Source of the DNA: M3007 sp041736625
Lineage (GTDB): Bacteria > Bacteroidota > Bacteroidia > Chitinophagales > Saprospiraceae
Length of the DNA: 64,000 nucleotides
Reading direction: 5' to 3'
Assembly (NCBI GenBank): GCA_041736625.1
Contig: JBGSTG010000014.1
Coordinates: 26,623 to 90,622 of the forward strand
The notes below the pieces were generated by a model that saw nothing but the letters and a program-made list of their open reading frames with translations, did no database searches and had not been told where the DNA came from. Positions 43,001 through 51,098 of the stretch are shown in pieces (position 1 is the stretch's first letter; every line of letters starts with the position of its first letter). Made by a program: the position numbers and the translations under genes.

Positions 43001-43489
43001 TGAACTTGAGTTGTCGTTTTTGCAAAACATAAAATGATACTTTCCATCAACGCATAATTCCGTATAATCATCGGCTTCGCAGCTGGCGCCTTCTTCGAAT
43101 TTAATTTCTGTAAGTTCAAAACGAATTCTTGAGTCCTTTACATAACCTGTATTTTGCACATATCCACCGAAGCAATACATGTCATCACTGTTTGAAAAAA
43201 TGTTGTTTAATGACACTACCACATCATTCAAAAAGGCTTCATGTGATGGATTGTTCTCCTGAAAATTTTCAACCGCAGCTGGAGCAGGTTTTTGAATAAT
43301 GTGGAATACCAATTTGACGATAAGTAATTCGTCGGTTGTGTTCGGGATGAAATTTTCAATTGGGGTGCAAGTTATTGCCATTGGTTCAGAATTACTTGGA
43401 GCCTGGCATTCCAATCCTTGCGCATAACTTGTAGATGAAAACAATAAGCAAAGAAAAGTTAAAACTGGAAATAAAATTCTGGTTATCAT
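40028..43489 (-). CDS. T9SS type A secreted metzincin-like protease with beta-helix region
   Basis: A 1153-residue protein. Residues 1-24 are a signal peptide ending SSTSYAQ. The zinc motif HEFGHSQGIDH, a full HExxHxxGxxH metzincin signature, sits near residue 210 in a domain with several cysteines, most like M43/M12-type proteases. Residues about 300-720 are a right-handed beta-helix-like region (TINCDVKMTAGSRIIVKRGA, AQNAIFRNCRWGV). A helical region follows, and a type A sorting domain begins VVYPNPAAGSITIEL. The 5' half (41.3-43.5 kb) is markedly AT-richer than neighbouring genes, a sign of foreign origin or mosaic assembly. Protease activity on extracellular protein is inferred from the motif. 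Confidence 0.88.
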   Translation of the reverse strand: MITRILFPVLTFLCLLFSSTSYAQGLECQAPSNSEPMAITCTPIENFIPNTTDELLIVKLVFHIIQKPAPAAVENFQENNPSHEAFLNDVVVSLNNIFSNSDDMYCFGGYVQNTGYVKDSRIRFELTEIKFEEGASCEADDYTELCVDGKYHFMFCKNDNSSSLGGSASSFFSRIYNAYDWYLQNVNNPAYVDQVAGLLAHEFGHSQGIDHADLIEQQSMFPDICQDQDQQYNVYCSIGQSDHCSNNIMSTSNSQGFISPLQMAHMRLRLITSNTSSAYIKFEYDVNKSIIISQNTVWDEVKLIYGDVIIEHPATLTINCDVKMTAGSRIIVKRGARLIVNDATISSQYAITPACYDLNYNKKWTGIEVWGNTNVLPNEIMLSETYQLGQSDPGVVNLNGAKIENALVGIFPQQRGYPWSSQLEHFGGLIKAQNAIFRNCRWGVQYISHRPIKVPSTFSNCEFRETNLSLAAEELPFLVEPTINLQLNQEGITSWQVSGITVGGGCNFRYLSNAIVVGDATIDVHSSSFFKVKNGVILGTSAPAFNQVSNIGSSFAGSGNTFEKCDFGLIARPYGFLFAGNNLFKNSNKIGIQIEGASIYELNENKFLQNILKASTIDGIELRQSAGFGESRIRCSEYITTDRAKHFDNGILAAGNNSSTYFLGNKFASIHDVNVQAISTFDPNGVFVQYMGELPNQGTVQNAVFNEFTLAGTNHQSEIQTPPVTSGLSQFFTYWVPTTDCNLLTIPKKPLKGVCSKMPPNNPPPPFHFENALGATEGGAFNCSFGPVDGLTRPVPCSYPSCLEWYYTRIDSLDSRLNPGASPSLISLIHTLPNQSSTLQALTEASPYLSDNTLNAVIQSDMADADKLNVLIANIPLTPYIVYEASNYLPVSFVDSILGLQDQSSDISVRDEARQSRISLNNAKMSLLKQYVDSLYTAGAFAEAVSLLSNDPERHSREALVGLTLRMGDFTGASQLLNNYPESTREDIEFKFIQTINLQLLENGNGWLPSAADSVTLYALAENYSPQAAFAKTMLWVLYDTVITNELPIYAEGRSAMPPAQKGQAEKMTASSGSNWVVYPNPAAGSITIELINYSPGLQSCFRLYNALGVELRMYHVYSNVLNIDLGDVEKGTYLLQYSDNTGALTTKWLAKW

Positions 43490-43733
43490 GGCTGAGATGT
43501 TTAAGTGTAGTACCGAATTAAGGGCTAAGGTGTTTGGCCCCTTCTAATACAAATTGCCCTGTTATGCCCTTCGCAAATTTAGGGGTATTATTTGTTTTCC
43601 GTTACGCTTTCATTAGATTTTTTTTTGCGTCAATTGGTGCGGTCTTCATTGGCGTTGTACCGGCGGACAATTGATTGGGGAGCGGTGAGGGGTGTGGAAA
43701 ATCGGAACAGTTTGGGGTGGTGGTGATATGGCT
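43490..43733. other. Intergenic region upstream of the metalloprotease gene
   Basis: No gene is seen. It holds a minus-strand -7-like element TAAATTTG (plus-strand 43574-43581) for the protease gene. The GC content rises towards the duplicated segment at 43734. Confidence 0.5.
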
Positions 43734-43878
43734 CAATAGGCGCCAAACCCTCACCGCCCCACCACCAACCGCCTGCTCAACCGCACCAACCGCCCGTCGC
43801 CCGCCTGCAGGAAATACACGCCGGCCGGCAGCGATGTGGTGGGTATGCTCACCTCGAGGCTGCCCTTCAGCGGGTGTT
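43734..43878 (-). pseudogene. Orphan T9SS sorting-domain 3' end (duplicated fragment)
   Basis: A 145-bp copy of 38408-38552 differing at three positions. On the minus strand it encodes the last 43 residues of a type A sorting domain (SIPTTSLPAGVYFLQ ... LSRRLVVGR and a stop), but nothing upstream in frame is a secreted protein: the frame enters AT-rich sequence at once. It is a remnant of a lost T9SS gene or a template copied by gene conversion. Confidence 0.9.
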
Positions 43879-43969
43879 GGCATGCCGGGCAGTTAAATAT
43901 TTTGAGCTAAACATTTAGGCGAATTATTATTTCTTATGACGGTCGATTAAAAAAATGTTAACCCAGGTC

Positions 43970-44000
43970 TTGGCTGGTTGTCAGGCAATGCCTATATTTG
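43970..44000 (+). promoter_or_regulatory. Strong candidate promoter of the repeat-leader T9SS gene
   Basis: TTG at 43970-43972, a 20-base spacer and TATATTTG at 43993-44000, exact at both elements. Transcription should start about 33 bases before the ATG at 44040; the leader is A-rich, as is usual for strong Bacteroidota translation signals. Confidence 0.6.
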
Positions 44001-44039
44001 TGGGTAAGTAACAATAGCACCAACTAAAAAAAATTATAT

Positions 44040-47006
44040 ATGAAAACACAACACAACACAACACAACACAACACAACACAACACAACACAACAATTGATT
44101 ATTGTTGTTCAAGTCCAAGTGTCTCGACGGTTTTCTTTCGCCAAATAGGAATTGTCATGGTTTGTTTGTTGGCCCAAACAGGTTATCTTTTTGCACAGAC
44201 AAGTTGTCCATGGTTATCCGATTTTCGAATAGAAATGCTTCCCGTTATGCCGGGTGGGACTCCGGGGAGCCCAAACTGTCCATCCCCGGACTGCGATGAA
44301 ATTACTTACGAGGTATATCTCAAAACCGATAATCCGGTTTATACTACTTTTGAATACAGTTGGTTGTCCATTACGGGTAGAGTAAAAACCAATGGAGTGA
44401 GCAGCTATTTGGAGGAGTATACGTTGTTGGAAAACTGTTTTCCGACGTATAGCGCAGCGGAGTTTTCGCTGGAGAACGATCCGGCCGGTTATGGTGTGGT
44501 TACATTTAGTCTGGGCGATCCTTTTGGCAGTACGCCTCCGGCTACGTCTGGCCATACGATTTCACTGACAAACGGTTCAGCGTTGTTGTTTACGGTAACG
44601 GTGCACGCTGCACCCGGAGCTGTTATTCGTTGGGAAAATCCATTTTACGATACTGCATCGCCTCCGGCAGGTTCAGGGGGCAATCCATACTTGTCCGTTT
44701 ATTACACGCACAATCAATTTATGAGCTGTCAGGGCGCGATGCAAGTCAGCTTTGGCGCTGCGGCATCACCTAATGCAACCATGCCCTCGCCGGCAGCCTG
44801 CCCGGCGGGGATCGGCTATTTTATTGACGTGCCCCAACAACTTCAGACGATACCTGTGCCGCCCGGTCAGGCGGTGAATATCCCAATTGTTCTCACCGGT
44901 CTTCCTACTGGTGTCACTATAGATGAATTAGAGGCTGTTGTTGAAATAACATATTCACGAAACGTTAACTTTGGGGCCATAAGCAGTGATGTGTTTCCTT
45001 GTCCGAATGGCTTTAAAGACCCTGGTTGTGCAGTAAAACTGCTGGATTATACCATCGGTCAGACCCCTTACAGGGAAATTGCAGGATCGGTAAAAGGATT
45101 GTCATTAAATACCTCCCAAGTACAGTTATTTAACATTGAATTGAATGGCTTGGAGAACATCTCAGAGTCCGGTTGTATTCACATCACAGTAAAATCCGTC
45201 AGGGTTAAAATTGCCGGTGAATGCTGCCTGATTCAGTTTGATCCCGCTTCAGGCGGTTTTGCCGACGCACAGGTTTGTTTTCTGGGCCTATACGTTTGTG
45301 ATGAATATTATTTTACCTTAGCCGAATTGCAAGGTGGAAATGACTGCGAGATTGGCTTTCGGTTGAACCTGACATGGTTTGATCCGTCGGTACAGAGCAT
45401 CTTATTCGAACGTCTGCGCTTGCGTATCCTGTTTCGTACGAGTGCGCCCTTATCGACGGCAATAACATCAAATACGCTATGCGCCAACAACTGTGTTTCT
45501 ACCAGTACTGCCGGTACGAACCTCTATGAAATATCGATAGACGCAACCAATCTTGCCATCGGATACGGCAGTAGTCTGGATATTGTATTCAGTGGCCAGA
45601 GTGGGTGCGTGCTGGGTTACTACTACGCAGAGTCATTCGTTGAAACGGATGGATTCCCGGAACCTTGTCTCCCGCAGTTGTTTCCGTCGTTTTCTGCCCT
45701 TGGATACAGCCTTTGTTTTGCCCGTTTGGGTGGAGGAGTTGAATTGAAACTCACCCAGGATTGCGCAAGCAATTACATCATTGATGTCAACCCTGCACCG
45801 GGTACACAACAAAATTGCGAATACACAAAAATCTTCCAAACCACGGAACCCAAAGTGTGGTCGTATTGCGCCTGTACGAATGGTTTTCCTTACACCGTCA
45901 ACTGCTCAAAGTCGTTTAATGGGAATTACCTGACCAATGTTTCTACCTATGATAATGTTTTATTATCCAGGCATGTCCTGGGTATAAAAAATTTAAACAG
46001 TACGTTTAAAGAGGTGGCAGCTGATGTGAATTGTGATGGGATTCTGAGCCGGTTTGATAGCGAATTGATCAGGTTTTTAATTTTAGGAGTTATTTCAAAC
46101 TTTCCCAATTCACCATCTTATAAAATTCTTGGTGACATACCACCCAGTCAAATTTTTGATTACGGAATAGGTATGAGCCCATATTGCACTGGCACGTTAA
46201 CCAAACCCATTGCAAGCCCATCCGATCAGGCAGACTTTTACGCCGTAAAGTCTGGCGATGTCAGTTGGAACGACGATGACCATCCTGTAGCCTGTTTTTC
46301 TTCCCAAGAAGTTTCCGTGCGCGAAAAACCAACGCTGTCTGTAATTTTTGAAAATGCGCCGGTGCAAGCTGGTGAGCTGGTGCGCGTACCGATTTATTTT
46401 AGCCAAAGCAGCGCCATGGTAGCCTGGCAATTGGGTGTACAATTTGACCCTGCACGGATGGTGTTTAAAGGGCTTCATCAAGGCAATGACTTTCCGGGAG
46501 AAGTTTTTTTTGGCGATACCAAGGCGGGTTTGGGCGAGATCAGAATGCTTTGGTTCGATGAGCGAGGAAAACCTTTCCAGGCTGCCGAAGGCCACACATT
46601 GCGCTATCTGGAATTTCTGGCGCTCGAAGATTTGCATCCCAACGAATTATCCATCAAAAAAGATATTCCCGATTTTGAATCTCTTGTATTTGATGAGACC
46701 GGTAGGGAGACGCTCATGGTTTCTTCCCAGTCAATCGCCGGCAAGGCATTGGATGTGCACATTTATCCCAATCCGGCCGGAGAAGCTACATACCTTGGTT
46801 ACACACTTCCCTCTGCCGACCAAGTGCTGGTCAGCATCCAGGATGTACACGGGCATTTGATCAGCGCAACCATCCATACGGCTTCGCCAGGCCGCCAAAC
46901 CATTTTGCTCACCGACAAGGATTTTGGCTCCGGTTCCGGCCTGTTTACTGTAACGGTACGCACGGAGGAGATGGTTGAGAGCCAAAAGGTACTGCGCTTC
47001 AGGTAG
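44040..47006 (+). CDS. T9SS type A secreted protein with dockerin/cohesin-like modules and repeat-encoded N-terminus
   Basis: A 988-residue protein. Codons 3-18 come from nine copies of CACAA and read as repeated TQHNT; the signal peptide follows (IGIVMVCLLAQTGYLFAQ, about residues 36-53), so the repeat tail precedes the export signal. The middle is beta-rich with Cys pairs. A dockerin-like calcium loop is visible (AADVNCDGILSRFDSELIRF) near residue 660, with companion AVKSGDVSWN. A cohesin-like module follows (LVRVPIYFSQ, WQLGVQFDPARMVF), and the type A sorting domain starts VHIYPNPAGEATYLG. Loss or gain of one repeat unit would frame-shift the gene into an early stop, so expression is predicted to be phase-variable. 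Confidence 0.88.
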   Translation: MKTQHNTTQHNTTQHNTTIDYCCSSPSVSTVFFRQIGIVMVCLLAQTGYLFAQTSCPWLSDFRIEMLPVMPGGTPGSPNCPSPDCDEITYEVYLKTDNPVYTTFEYSWLSITGRVKTNGVSSYLEEYTLLENCFPTYSAAEFSLENDPAGYGVVTFSLGDPFGSTPPATSGHTISLTNGSALLFTVTVHAAPGAVIRWENPFYDTASPPAGSGGNPYLSVYYTHNQFMSCQGAMQVSFGAAASPNATMPSPAACPAGIGYFIDVPQQLQTIPVPPGQAVNIPIVLTGLPTGVTIDELEAVVEITYSRNVNFGAISSDVFPCPNGFKDPGCAVKLLDYTIGQTPYREIAGSVKGLSLNTSQVQLFNIELNGLENISESGCIHITVKSVRVKIAGECCLIQFDPASGGFADAQVCFLGLYVCDEYYFTLAELQGGNDCEIGFRLNLTWFDPSVQSILFERLRLRILFRTSAPLSTAITSNTLCANNCVSTSTAGTNLYEISIDATNLAIGYGSSLDIVFSGQSGCVLGYYYAESFVETDGFPEPCLPQLFPSFSALGYSLCFARLGGGVELKLTQDCASNYIIDVNPAPGTQQNCEYTKIFQTTEPKVWSYCACTNGFPYTVNCSKSFNGNYLTNVSTYDNVLLSRHVLGIKNLNSTFKEVAADVNCDGILSRFDSELIRFLILGVISNFPNSPSYKILGDIPPSQIFDYGIGMSPYCTGTLTKPIASPSDQADFYAVKSGDVSWNDDDHPVACFSSQEVSVREKPTLSVIFENAPVQAGELVRVPIYFSQSSAMVAWQLGVQFDPARMVFKGLHQGNDFPGEVFFGDTKAGLGEIRMLWFDERGKPFQAAEGHTLRYLEFLALEDLHPNELSIKKDIPDFESLVFDETGRETLMVSSQSIAGKALDVHIYPNPAGEATYLGYTLPSADQVLVSIQDVHGHLISATIHTASPGRQTILLTDKDFGSGSGLFTVTVRTEEMVESQKVLRFR
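44047..44091 (+). repeat. Pentanucleotide repeat (CACAA)9 inside the start of a coding region
   Basis: Nine perfect CACAA units begin seven bases after the A of the ATG. Eight units would put AAT-TGA in frame directly after the repeat (44093-44098). Ten would run to the TAG at about 44146-44148. Nine keep the long frame open. Confidence 0.95.
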
Positions 47007-47052
47007 GCAAAGCACCCGAATCCATTCTTCTAACTCTAATGCCGCCACACCC

Positions 47053-49596
47053 ATGTTTCGCCACAGCCTTCTCTTGTTATGGGTTCTCCCGTGCACTTAT
47101 GCCCACACCCAAACCACCTATTACGTAAACCCCCAAGCCGCCGGTGCCAACAACGGAGCATCCTGGACGGACGCCTACACCGACCTGCATGCAGCCCTGT
47201 CGGCGGCCGGTAGCGGCGATGCGGTATGGGTGAAAGAGGGCAAGTACCGGCCGTCCGCAGGCAACGACCGGCAGGCCGCTTTTCAGTTGAAAAGCGGGGT
47301 GCGCCTATACGGCGGCTTTCGCGGCGACGAACAGTTGCTTACCCAACGCGACTGGTCGGGCCACCCCACAGTGCTGGACGGCGACATCGGCGCGCCGGGC
47401 GACAGCACCGACAACAGCTACACCCTGCTTTACATGCTGTATCCGGACGGCAACACCCTCGTGGACGGTTTGGTCTTCCAAAAGGCATTAGCGAACAACA
47501 TGGCCACCAACCAGGTCAATCCGTCCACCTGTGGTGGTGCGTTATACATAGACGGAACGGACAGCATAGCCTATCCCCTGATTGCCAACTGCACGTTCCG
47601 GGGCAACACCGCCAGGCTGCACGGCGGCGCGGTGTACGCTGCCGCCGGCCCTGCCGGTTCCATAGCGCCGCGCTTCCGAAACTGTCGGTTTGAAAACAAC
47701 CGCGCCGCAGGCGGCTCCGGCGGGGCGGTGTACCGGGCCGGCAGCAGTTGGGTGGAGTGGGCAGGCGATTTCTCGGGCTGCGTGTTCGAGCGCAATTACG
47801 CCTGGGCCAACGGCGGCGGGGTGTGTTATGAAGATGCAGAAGGGCGAACGGATACTTTGCAGTTGGATAGTTGTGTTTTCAGAGGTAATTACGCGCGGCT
47901 GGAGGGGGGGGGGATTTACACTGAAGGAAGGCTCTCTGGAGGATATTTCTTTGTGAAAAATATAGAATTTTCAGAAAATAAAGCTCGAATTGGTGGTGGA
48001 ATTAGTTATTATTCAGAAGAGTCGCCAATTCAGATATTAATTGTTGAATCCTGCGTTTTCAAAGAGAATGAAGCACATACAGAAAGTCCGGGCTCATCCT
48101 ACGCACCAGCGATAAGTTTAGCATGTGGTTTTTTTGATAGTTTAAATGGGAATATTTTCATTATTAATTCCCAATTCTTACGCCAGAAAAAGCCTTCTAA
48201 CCTGTGTGCTGAAATTACCGGGCGATTCAATTCTGTAGCATTAGCCGGCTGTGTGGTTTCGGATTCATCAGGTATCAGCATAGGTTCATTTGGAGGTGAT
48301 GTCATCGTCAGCAACAATATTTTTGGACCTAAAGCCGGATTTTTAAGTTTTACCTCCGGCCAGGGTGAAGCCAAAGTTCACATTTTTAACAATATCATAT
48401 ATAATAATGACCGCTCAGTGCTCATCCATGGCACCCCGGCCATCATCTCCGGCAATGCGTTCATCAACAACCGGTTTCACAACAGCCTGAACCCGCCGTT
48501 CAATCCGAATATCCCCAGCCTGGTGTTCAACAATATTTTTTACAACAATGTGAACACCAACCCGATGACGCCGGGCAAGAACATCCCGTTGCGCAACGAT
48601 TCGGCGTATTTTTACAACAACCTGATATACGATGCACCAAACTGCGGAGGCTTGCATCCGCAGTACATCTGCGGAGCCAACAACCTGTTTCGGGCAAACC
48701 CGATGTTTGTGGATACGGCTGCGCTTGACTTGCGTTTGCAGCCCTGCTCACCGGCCGTCAATGCGGGCGTGAACGACTTCTATCAGCAGGCGGGCATTAC
48801 CACGGACCTGTACGGCGCTCCGCGCATCTCGGATGGGCAGGCGGACATTGGGCCGTCGGAGAGCCCAAGCCTGTGGGCGCAGGCGCCGACGTCCGTAAGG
48901 GCCGCCTGTGCGGGGGCGGCTACCGGCGGTGTAGCGTTTCATCTGGATAACGGATGCAACCCATACGCATTTGCCTGGGCCGGCAGTGCGGGCGCCGGAA
49001 CCGACACAACGGGCCTGGCCGTCGGCGACTATTCCTTTACAGTAAACGACCAGCGCGGCAAGGTTTGGGTAGAAAGCGTGACCATAGGCGAATCGCCGGC
49101 GATTGGTCTTCAGGAAACAATAACCCCGGCCGCCTGCATGGACTGCCCCACGGGGTCGATATCGGTGTCGGCAACCAGCGGCGCCGGTCCGTTTTACTGG
49201 CTGTGGAGCACCGGCGACACCACGAGCGGGGTCGGCGGCTTGTTGTCGGGTGACTACGGCCTTACGGTGACCGACGGGGCAGGGTGTACCCGTGCGTTTT
49301 CGTACACGGTATCGATAGGCGTGGGTTCTACAAACCAACAGGCAGAAGATGCATTGGGTATGACCGTGTCACCCAACCCGGCCCGGCATACGGCGCGCGT
49401 GCTGATGAGCCGTGCCGCATACGTTACGCAAATGAGCCTGTCGGACGCCGCCGGCAGGGAGGTGTGGCGGTGGAATGAGCCGGCTGCCCGGCGCTCGTCG
49501 GTGGACTTGCCGCTGGAAGGGCTGGCGCCGGGGGTGTACGTGATACGGGTAGCGACACGATCCGGAGTGCTTGTTGAAAAGCTGGTAGTGGAATAG
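47053..49596 (+). CDS. T9SS type A secreted right-handed beta-helix protein
   Basis: An 847-residue protein with signal peptide (HSLLLLWVLPCTYAHTQ). It starts its mature part with YYVNPQAAGANNGASWTDAY, the opening of the 'choice-of-anchor Q/parallel beta-helix' secreted family, then repeats such as CTFRGNTARLHGGAVYAA, CRFENNRAAGGSGGAVY and CVFRGNYARLEGGGIYTEG that form the helix rungs. A SprB-like repeat (ITPAACMDCPTGSISVSA) and a type A sorting domain (TVSPNPARHTARVLM) end it. I use the ATG beginning MFRHSLL. Codons at about 47900-48415 are far AT-richer than both flanks, suggesting a mosaic insertion. It may bind or degrade polysaccharide. Confidence 0.85.
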   Translation: MFRHSLLLLWVLPCTYAHTQTTYYVNPQAAGANNGASWTDAYTDLHAALSAAGSGDAVWVKEGKYRPSAGNDRQAAFQLKSGVRLYGGFRGDEQLLTQRDWSGHPTVLDGDIGAPGDSTDNSYTLLYMLYPDGNTLVDGLVFQKALANNMATNQVNPSTCGGALYIDGTDSIAYPLIANCTFRGNTARLHGGAVYAAAGPAGSIAPRFRNCRFENNRAAGGSGGAVYRAGSSWVEWAGDFSGCVFERNYAWANGGGVCYEDAEGRTDTLQLDSCVFRGNYARLEGGGIYTEGRLSGGYFFVKNIEFSENKARIGGGISYYSEESPIQILIVESCVFKENEAHTESPGSSYAPAISLACGFFDSLNGNIFIINSQFLRQKKPSNLCAEITGRFNSVALAGCVVSDSSGISIGSFGGDVIVSNNIFGPKAGFLSFTSGQGEAKVHIFNNIIYNNDRSVLIHGTPAIISGNAFINNRFHNSLNPPFNPNIPSLVFNNIFYNNVNTNPMTPGKNIPLRNDSAYFYNNLIYDAPNCGGLHPQYICGANNLFRANPMFVDTAALDLRLQPCSPAVNAGVNDFYQQAGITTDLYGAPRISDGQADIGPSESPSLWAQAPTSVRAACAGAATGGVAFHLDNGCNPYAFAWAGSAGAGTDTTGLAVGDYSFTVNDQRGKVWVESVTIGESPAIGLQETITPAACMDCPTGSISVSATSGAGPFYWLWSTGDTTSGVGGLLSGDYGLTVTDGAGCTRAFSYTVSIGVGSTNQQAEDALGMTVSPNPARHTARVLMSRAAYVTQMSLSDAAGREVWRWNEPAARRSSVDLPLEGLAPGVYVIRVATRSGVLVEKLVVE

Positions 49597-49623
49597 AAAA
49601 ATCTTGCCGGACGTGCTGCCTCT

Positions 49624-50529
49624 TTACTGCCGCGCCCGCCCCTTCATCTGCAGCTGATCCAGAAAAGCAAGCGTGTCGGGCAGGCCGTTGAGCACCTTCA
49701 CATTGGGCGGCACCTCCAGCGGGCTGAGGAAAAGCTGGGCGCCCGTGAGCAGCAACTGACTCCCGTATACGGAAGCGGAGGCGCCGTCGATGTAGGTCTG
49801 TACCGACTGGCGGGAGAGCGGCTCCTGCAAAATGGTGTACACGTAGTGGGGGTGGAGCGGGTCGCTGGCGTCGCGCAGGTCGCTGAGGGTGGTGTTGGCG
49901 CCCAGGTAGATCACTTTGTGGCGCCTTTTGCGCAGCAGGTAGTGCATGAACAGCAGGGTCAGCTCCTGCATTTCGCCTTCCGGGAGGTACAGCAGGAAGG
50001 TGGCGGCGTCTTTGGATACCACGTCGTTTTCATGGTCGATGGCGCACATGAGCTTTCGGCGGATGAGGTTGCTGATGAACTTCTCGTGCGCCGGCGAGAT
50101 GCTGTTGGTCAGCCACAGGACGTTCAGCTTGTCCAAAAAAGGGTACACCAACTCCAGCATGGCTTTTTCGAAGCCGCTTTCCTGCGTGTAGGTCGAAAAA
50201 ATACGGTCGAAGGTGGACTCGTCGAGGTCGATCATGGCCAGGGTAAGGGCATCAATCTGGGCATTCTGGCTGTTGTTGTTCTGCGAAATTTCAGCCACCC
50301 GCACCGCGATTTCCTCCTGCTTCATCTGGGCCAGTTTGCTGATCTTGACACCGTGCCTATTCAGCAAGGCCACGTTGAACAGGTGCTTCACGTTTTCATC
50401 GGTGTAAAACCGGATGTTGGTATCTGTGCGCGCAGGCTCCAGCAACCCATACCTTTGTTCCCAAATGCGTATGGTATGTGCTTTTATTCCGGTCAGTTTC
50501 TCCAGATCTCTTATGGAGTATATAGCCAT
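49624..50529 (-). CDS. MerR family regulator with degenerate B12-binding-like domain
   Basis: A 301-residue transcription factor. The MerR helix-turn-helix is complete at residues 1-70 (YSIRDLEKLTGIKAHTIRIW, RYGLLEPARTDTNIRFYTDE). Residues about 90-290 match the B12-binding_2 plus cobalamin-binding fold of CarH/LitR photoreceptors. The His that ligates cobalt in CarH lies in an E-x-H motif; the same position here reads PEGEMQELTL (182-191), with no His. In the helical part, W139 is followed by SPAHEK where CarH has an EH pair. It is therefore a probable B12-independent derivative. It is divergent from the small gene at 50742 and convergent with the beta-helix gene. Confidence 0.88.
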   Translation of the reverse strand: MAIYSIRDLEKLTGIKAHTIRIWEQRYGLLEPARTDTNIRFYTDENVKHLFNVALLNRHGVKISKLAQMKQEEIAVRVAEISQNNNSQNAQIDALTLAMIDLDESTFDRIFSTYTQESGFEKAMLELVYPFLDKLNVLWLTNSISPAHEKFISNLIRRKLMCAIDHENDVVSKDAATFLLYLPEGEMQELTLLFMHYLLRKRRHKVIYLGANTTLSDLRDASDPLHPHYVYTILQEPLSRQSVQTYIDGASASVYGSQLLLTGAQLFLSPLEVPPNVKVLNGLPDTLAFLDQLQMKGRARQ

Positions 50530-50707
50530 TGGCGCCTGTTTCTATCACCCCGATAAACAATCTGACGCCTGTCTTGTTCAAATTTTTTGGGGGATCGGCT
50601 ATCCGTCCGAGGGGGTTGGATGCCGTTTTTTTCGCCTGCGTACCGCCCGTCGTCGAAAAAACCGCAAATTCTGCTGTTAAAATGTGATCCGTTTCGCATT
50701 TTTGGCC

Positions 50708-50715
50708 TACCTTTG
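50708..50715 (+). promoter_or_regulatory. Candidate -7 element TACCTTTG
   Basis: Exact TAnnTTTG, 26 bases before the small gene at 50742 and in the gap shared with the divergent MerR gene. Confidence 0.45.
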
Positions 50716-50741
50716 ACCCAAGTTTCCCAAACTGTACGCAT

Positions 50742-50960
50742 ATGTTTTCGTTGTCCTTTTTTTTTAAGAAAAACAACCCGGACAAGCCGGCCCTTCTGGA
50801 GCAAGATCCGCATAAGTTTGTGGAGGATCCCTTTCCTCCCGATCTGACGGTGCTGGACCCCCAGGAGATGATTCGCGTGGAAGGGGGTAAGTCTAATGCC
50901 CAATTGTACAAGGAATTGCGCAAATTGGGCTCTAGTTGCGGCGATACCATCCCGCAATAA
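50742..50960 (+). CDS. Small hypothetical protein
   Basis: A 72-codon frame: an aromatic N-terminus (MFSLSFFFKKNNPDKPALL), then an acidic, proline-rich middle (DPHKFVEDPFPPDLTVLDPQ) and a charged end. I recognise no family. It is supported as a gene by its -7 element 26 bases upstream and a good intrinsic terminator 46 bases after its stop, forming a complete transcription unit. It sits opposite the MerR regulator, which could control it. Confidence 0.55.
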   Translation: MFSLSFFFKKNNPDKPALLEQDPHKFVEDPFPPDLTVLDPQEMIRVEGGKSNAQLYKELRKLGSSCGDTIPQ

Positions 50961-51006
50961 ACCCCTGCGGTTGTACCGGACTACCGGCAAAAGTCTTTAA
51001 AGTCTG

Positions 51007-51050
51007 AAAAATCACGGAGTTGCACTTGGCGCACTCCGTGATTTTTTTTT
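51007..51050 (+). terminator. Intrinsic terminator
   Basis: Stem AAAAATCACGGAGT (51007-51020) with ACTCCGTGATTTTT (51033-51046), a loop of 12 bases with a smaller internal pairing, then an unbroken run of T to 51050. It follows the small gene at 50742 and isolates it from pnuC. Confidence 0.85.
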
Positions 51051-51098
51051 GCGCGTACTTTTGCTTCAACAAGCCGTTACCGGCACTGTTCCTTTCGC

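Noticed and set aside
43602..43883. 93-codon frame covering the duplicated sorting-domain fragment
   Set aside because: It reads the fragment in the wrong frame; the true remnant is the minus-strand sorting domain ending LSRRLVVGR.
44047..44091. The CACAA array as a sequencing or assembly artefact
   Set aside because: It is in frame, uniform and followed by a proper signal peptide with an intact 988-residue frame, so it is more likely real, though unit number should be checked in reads.
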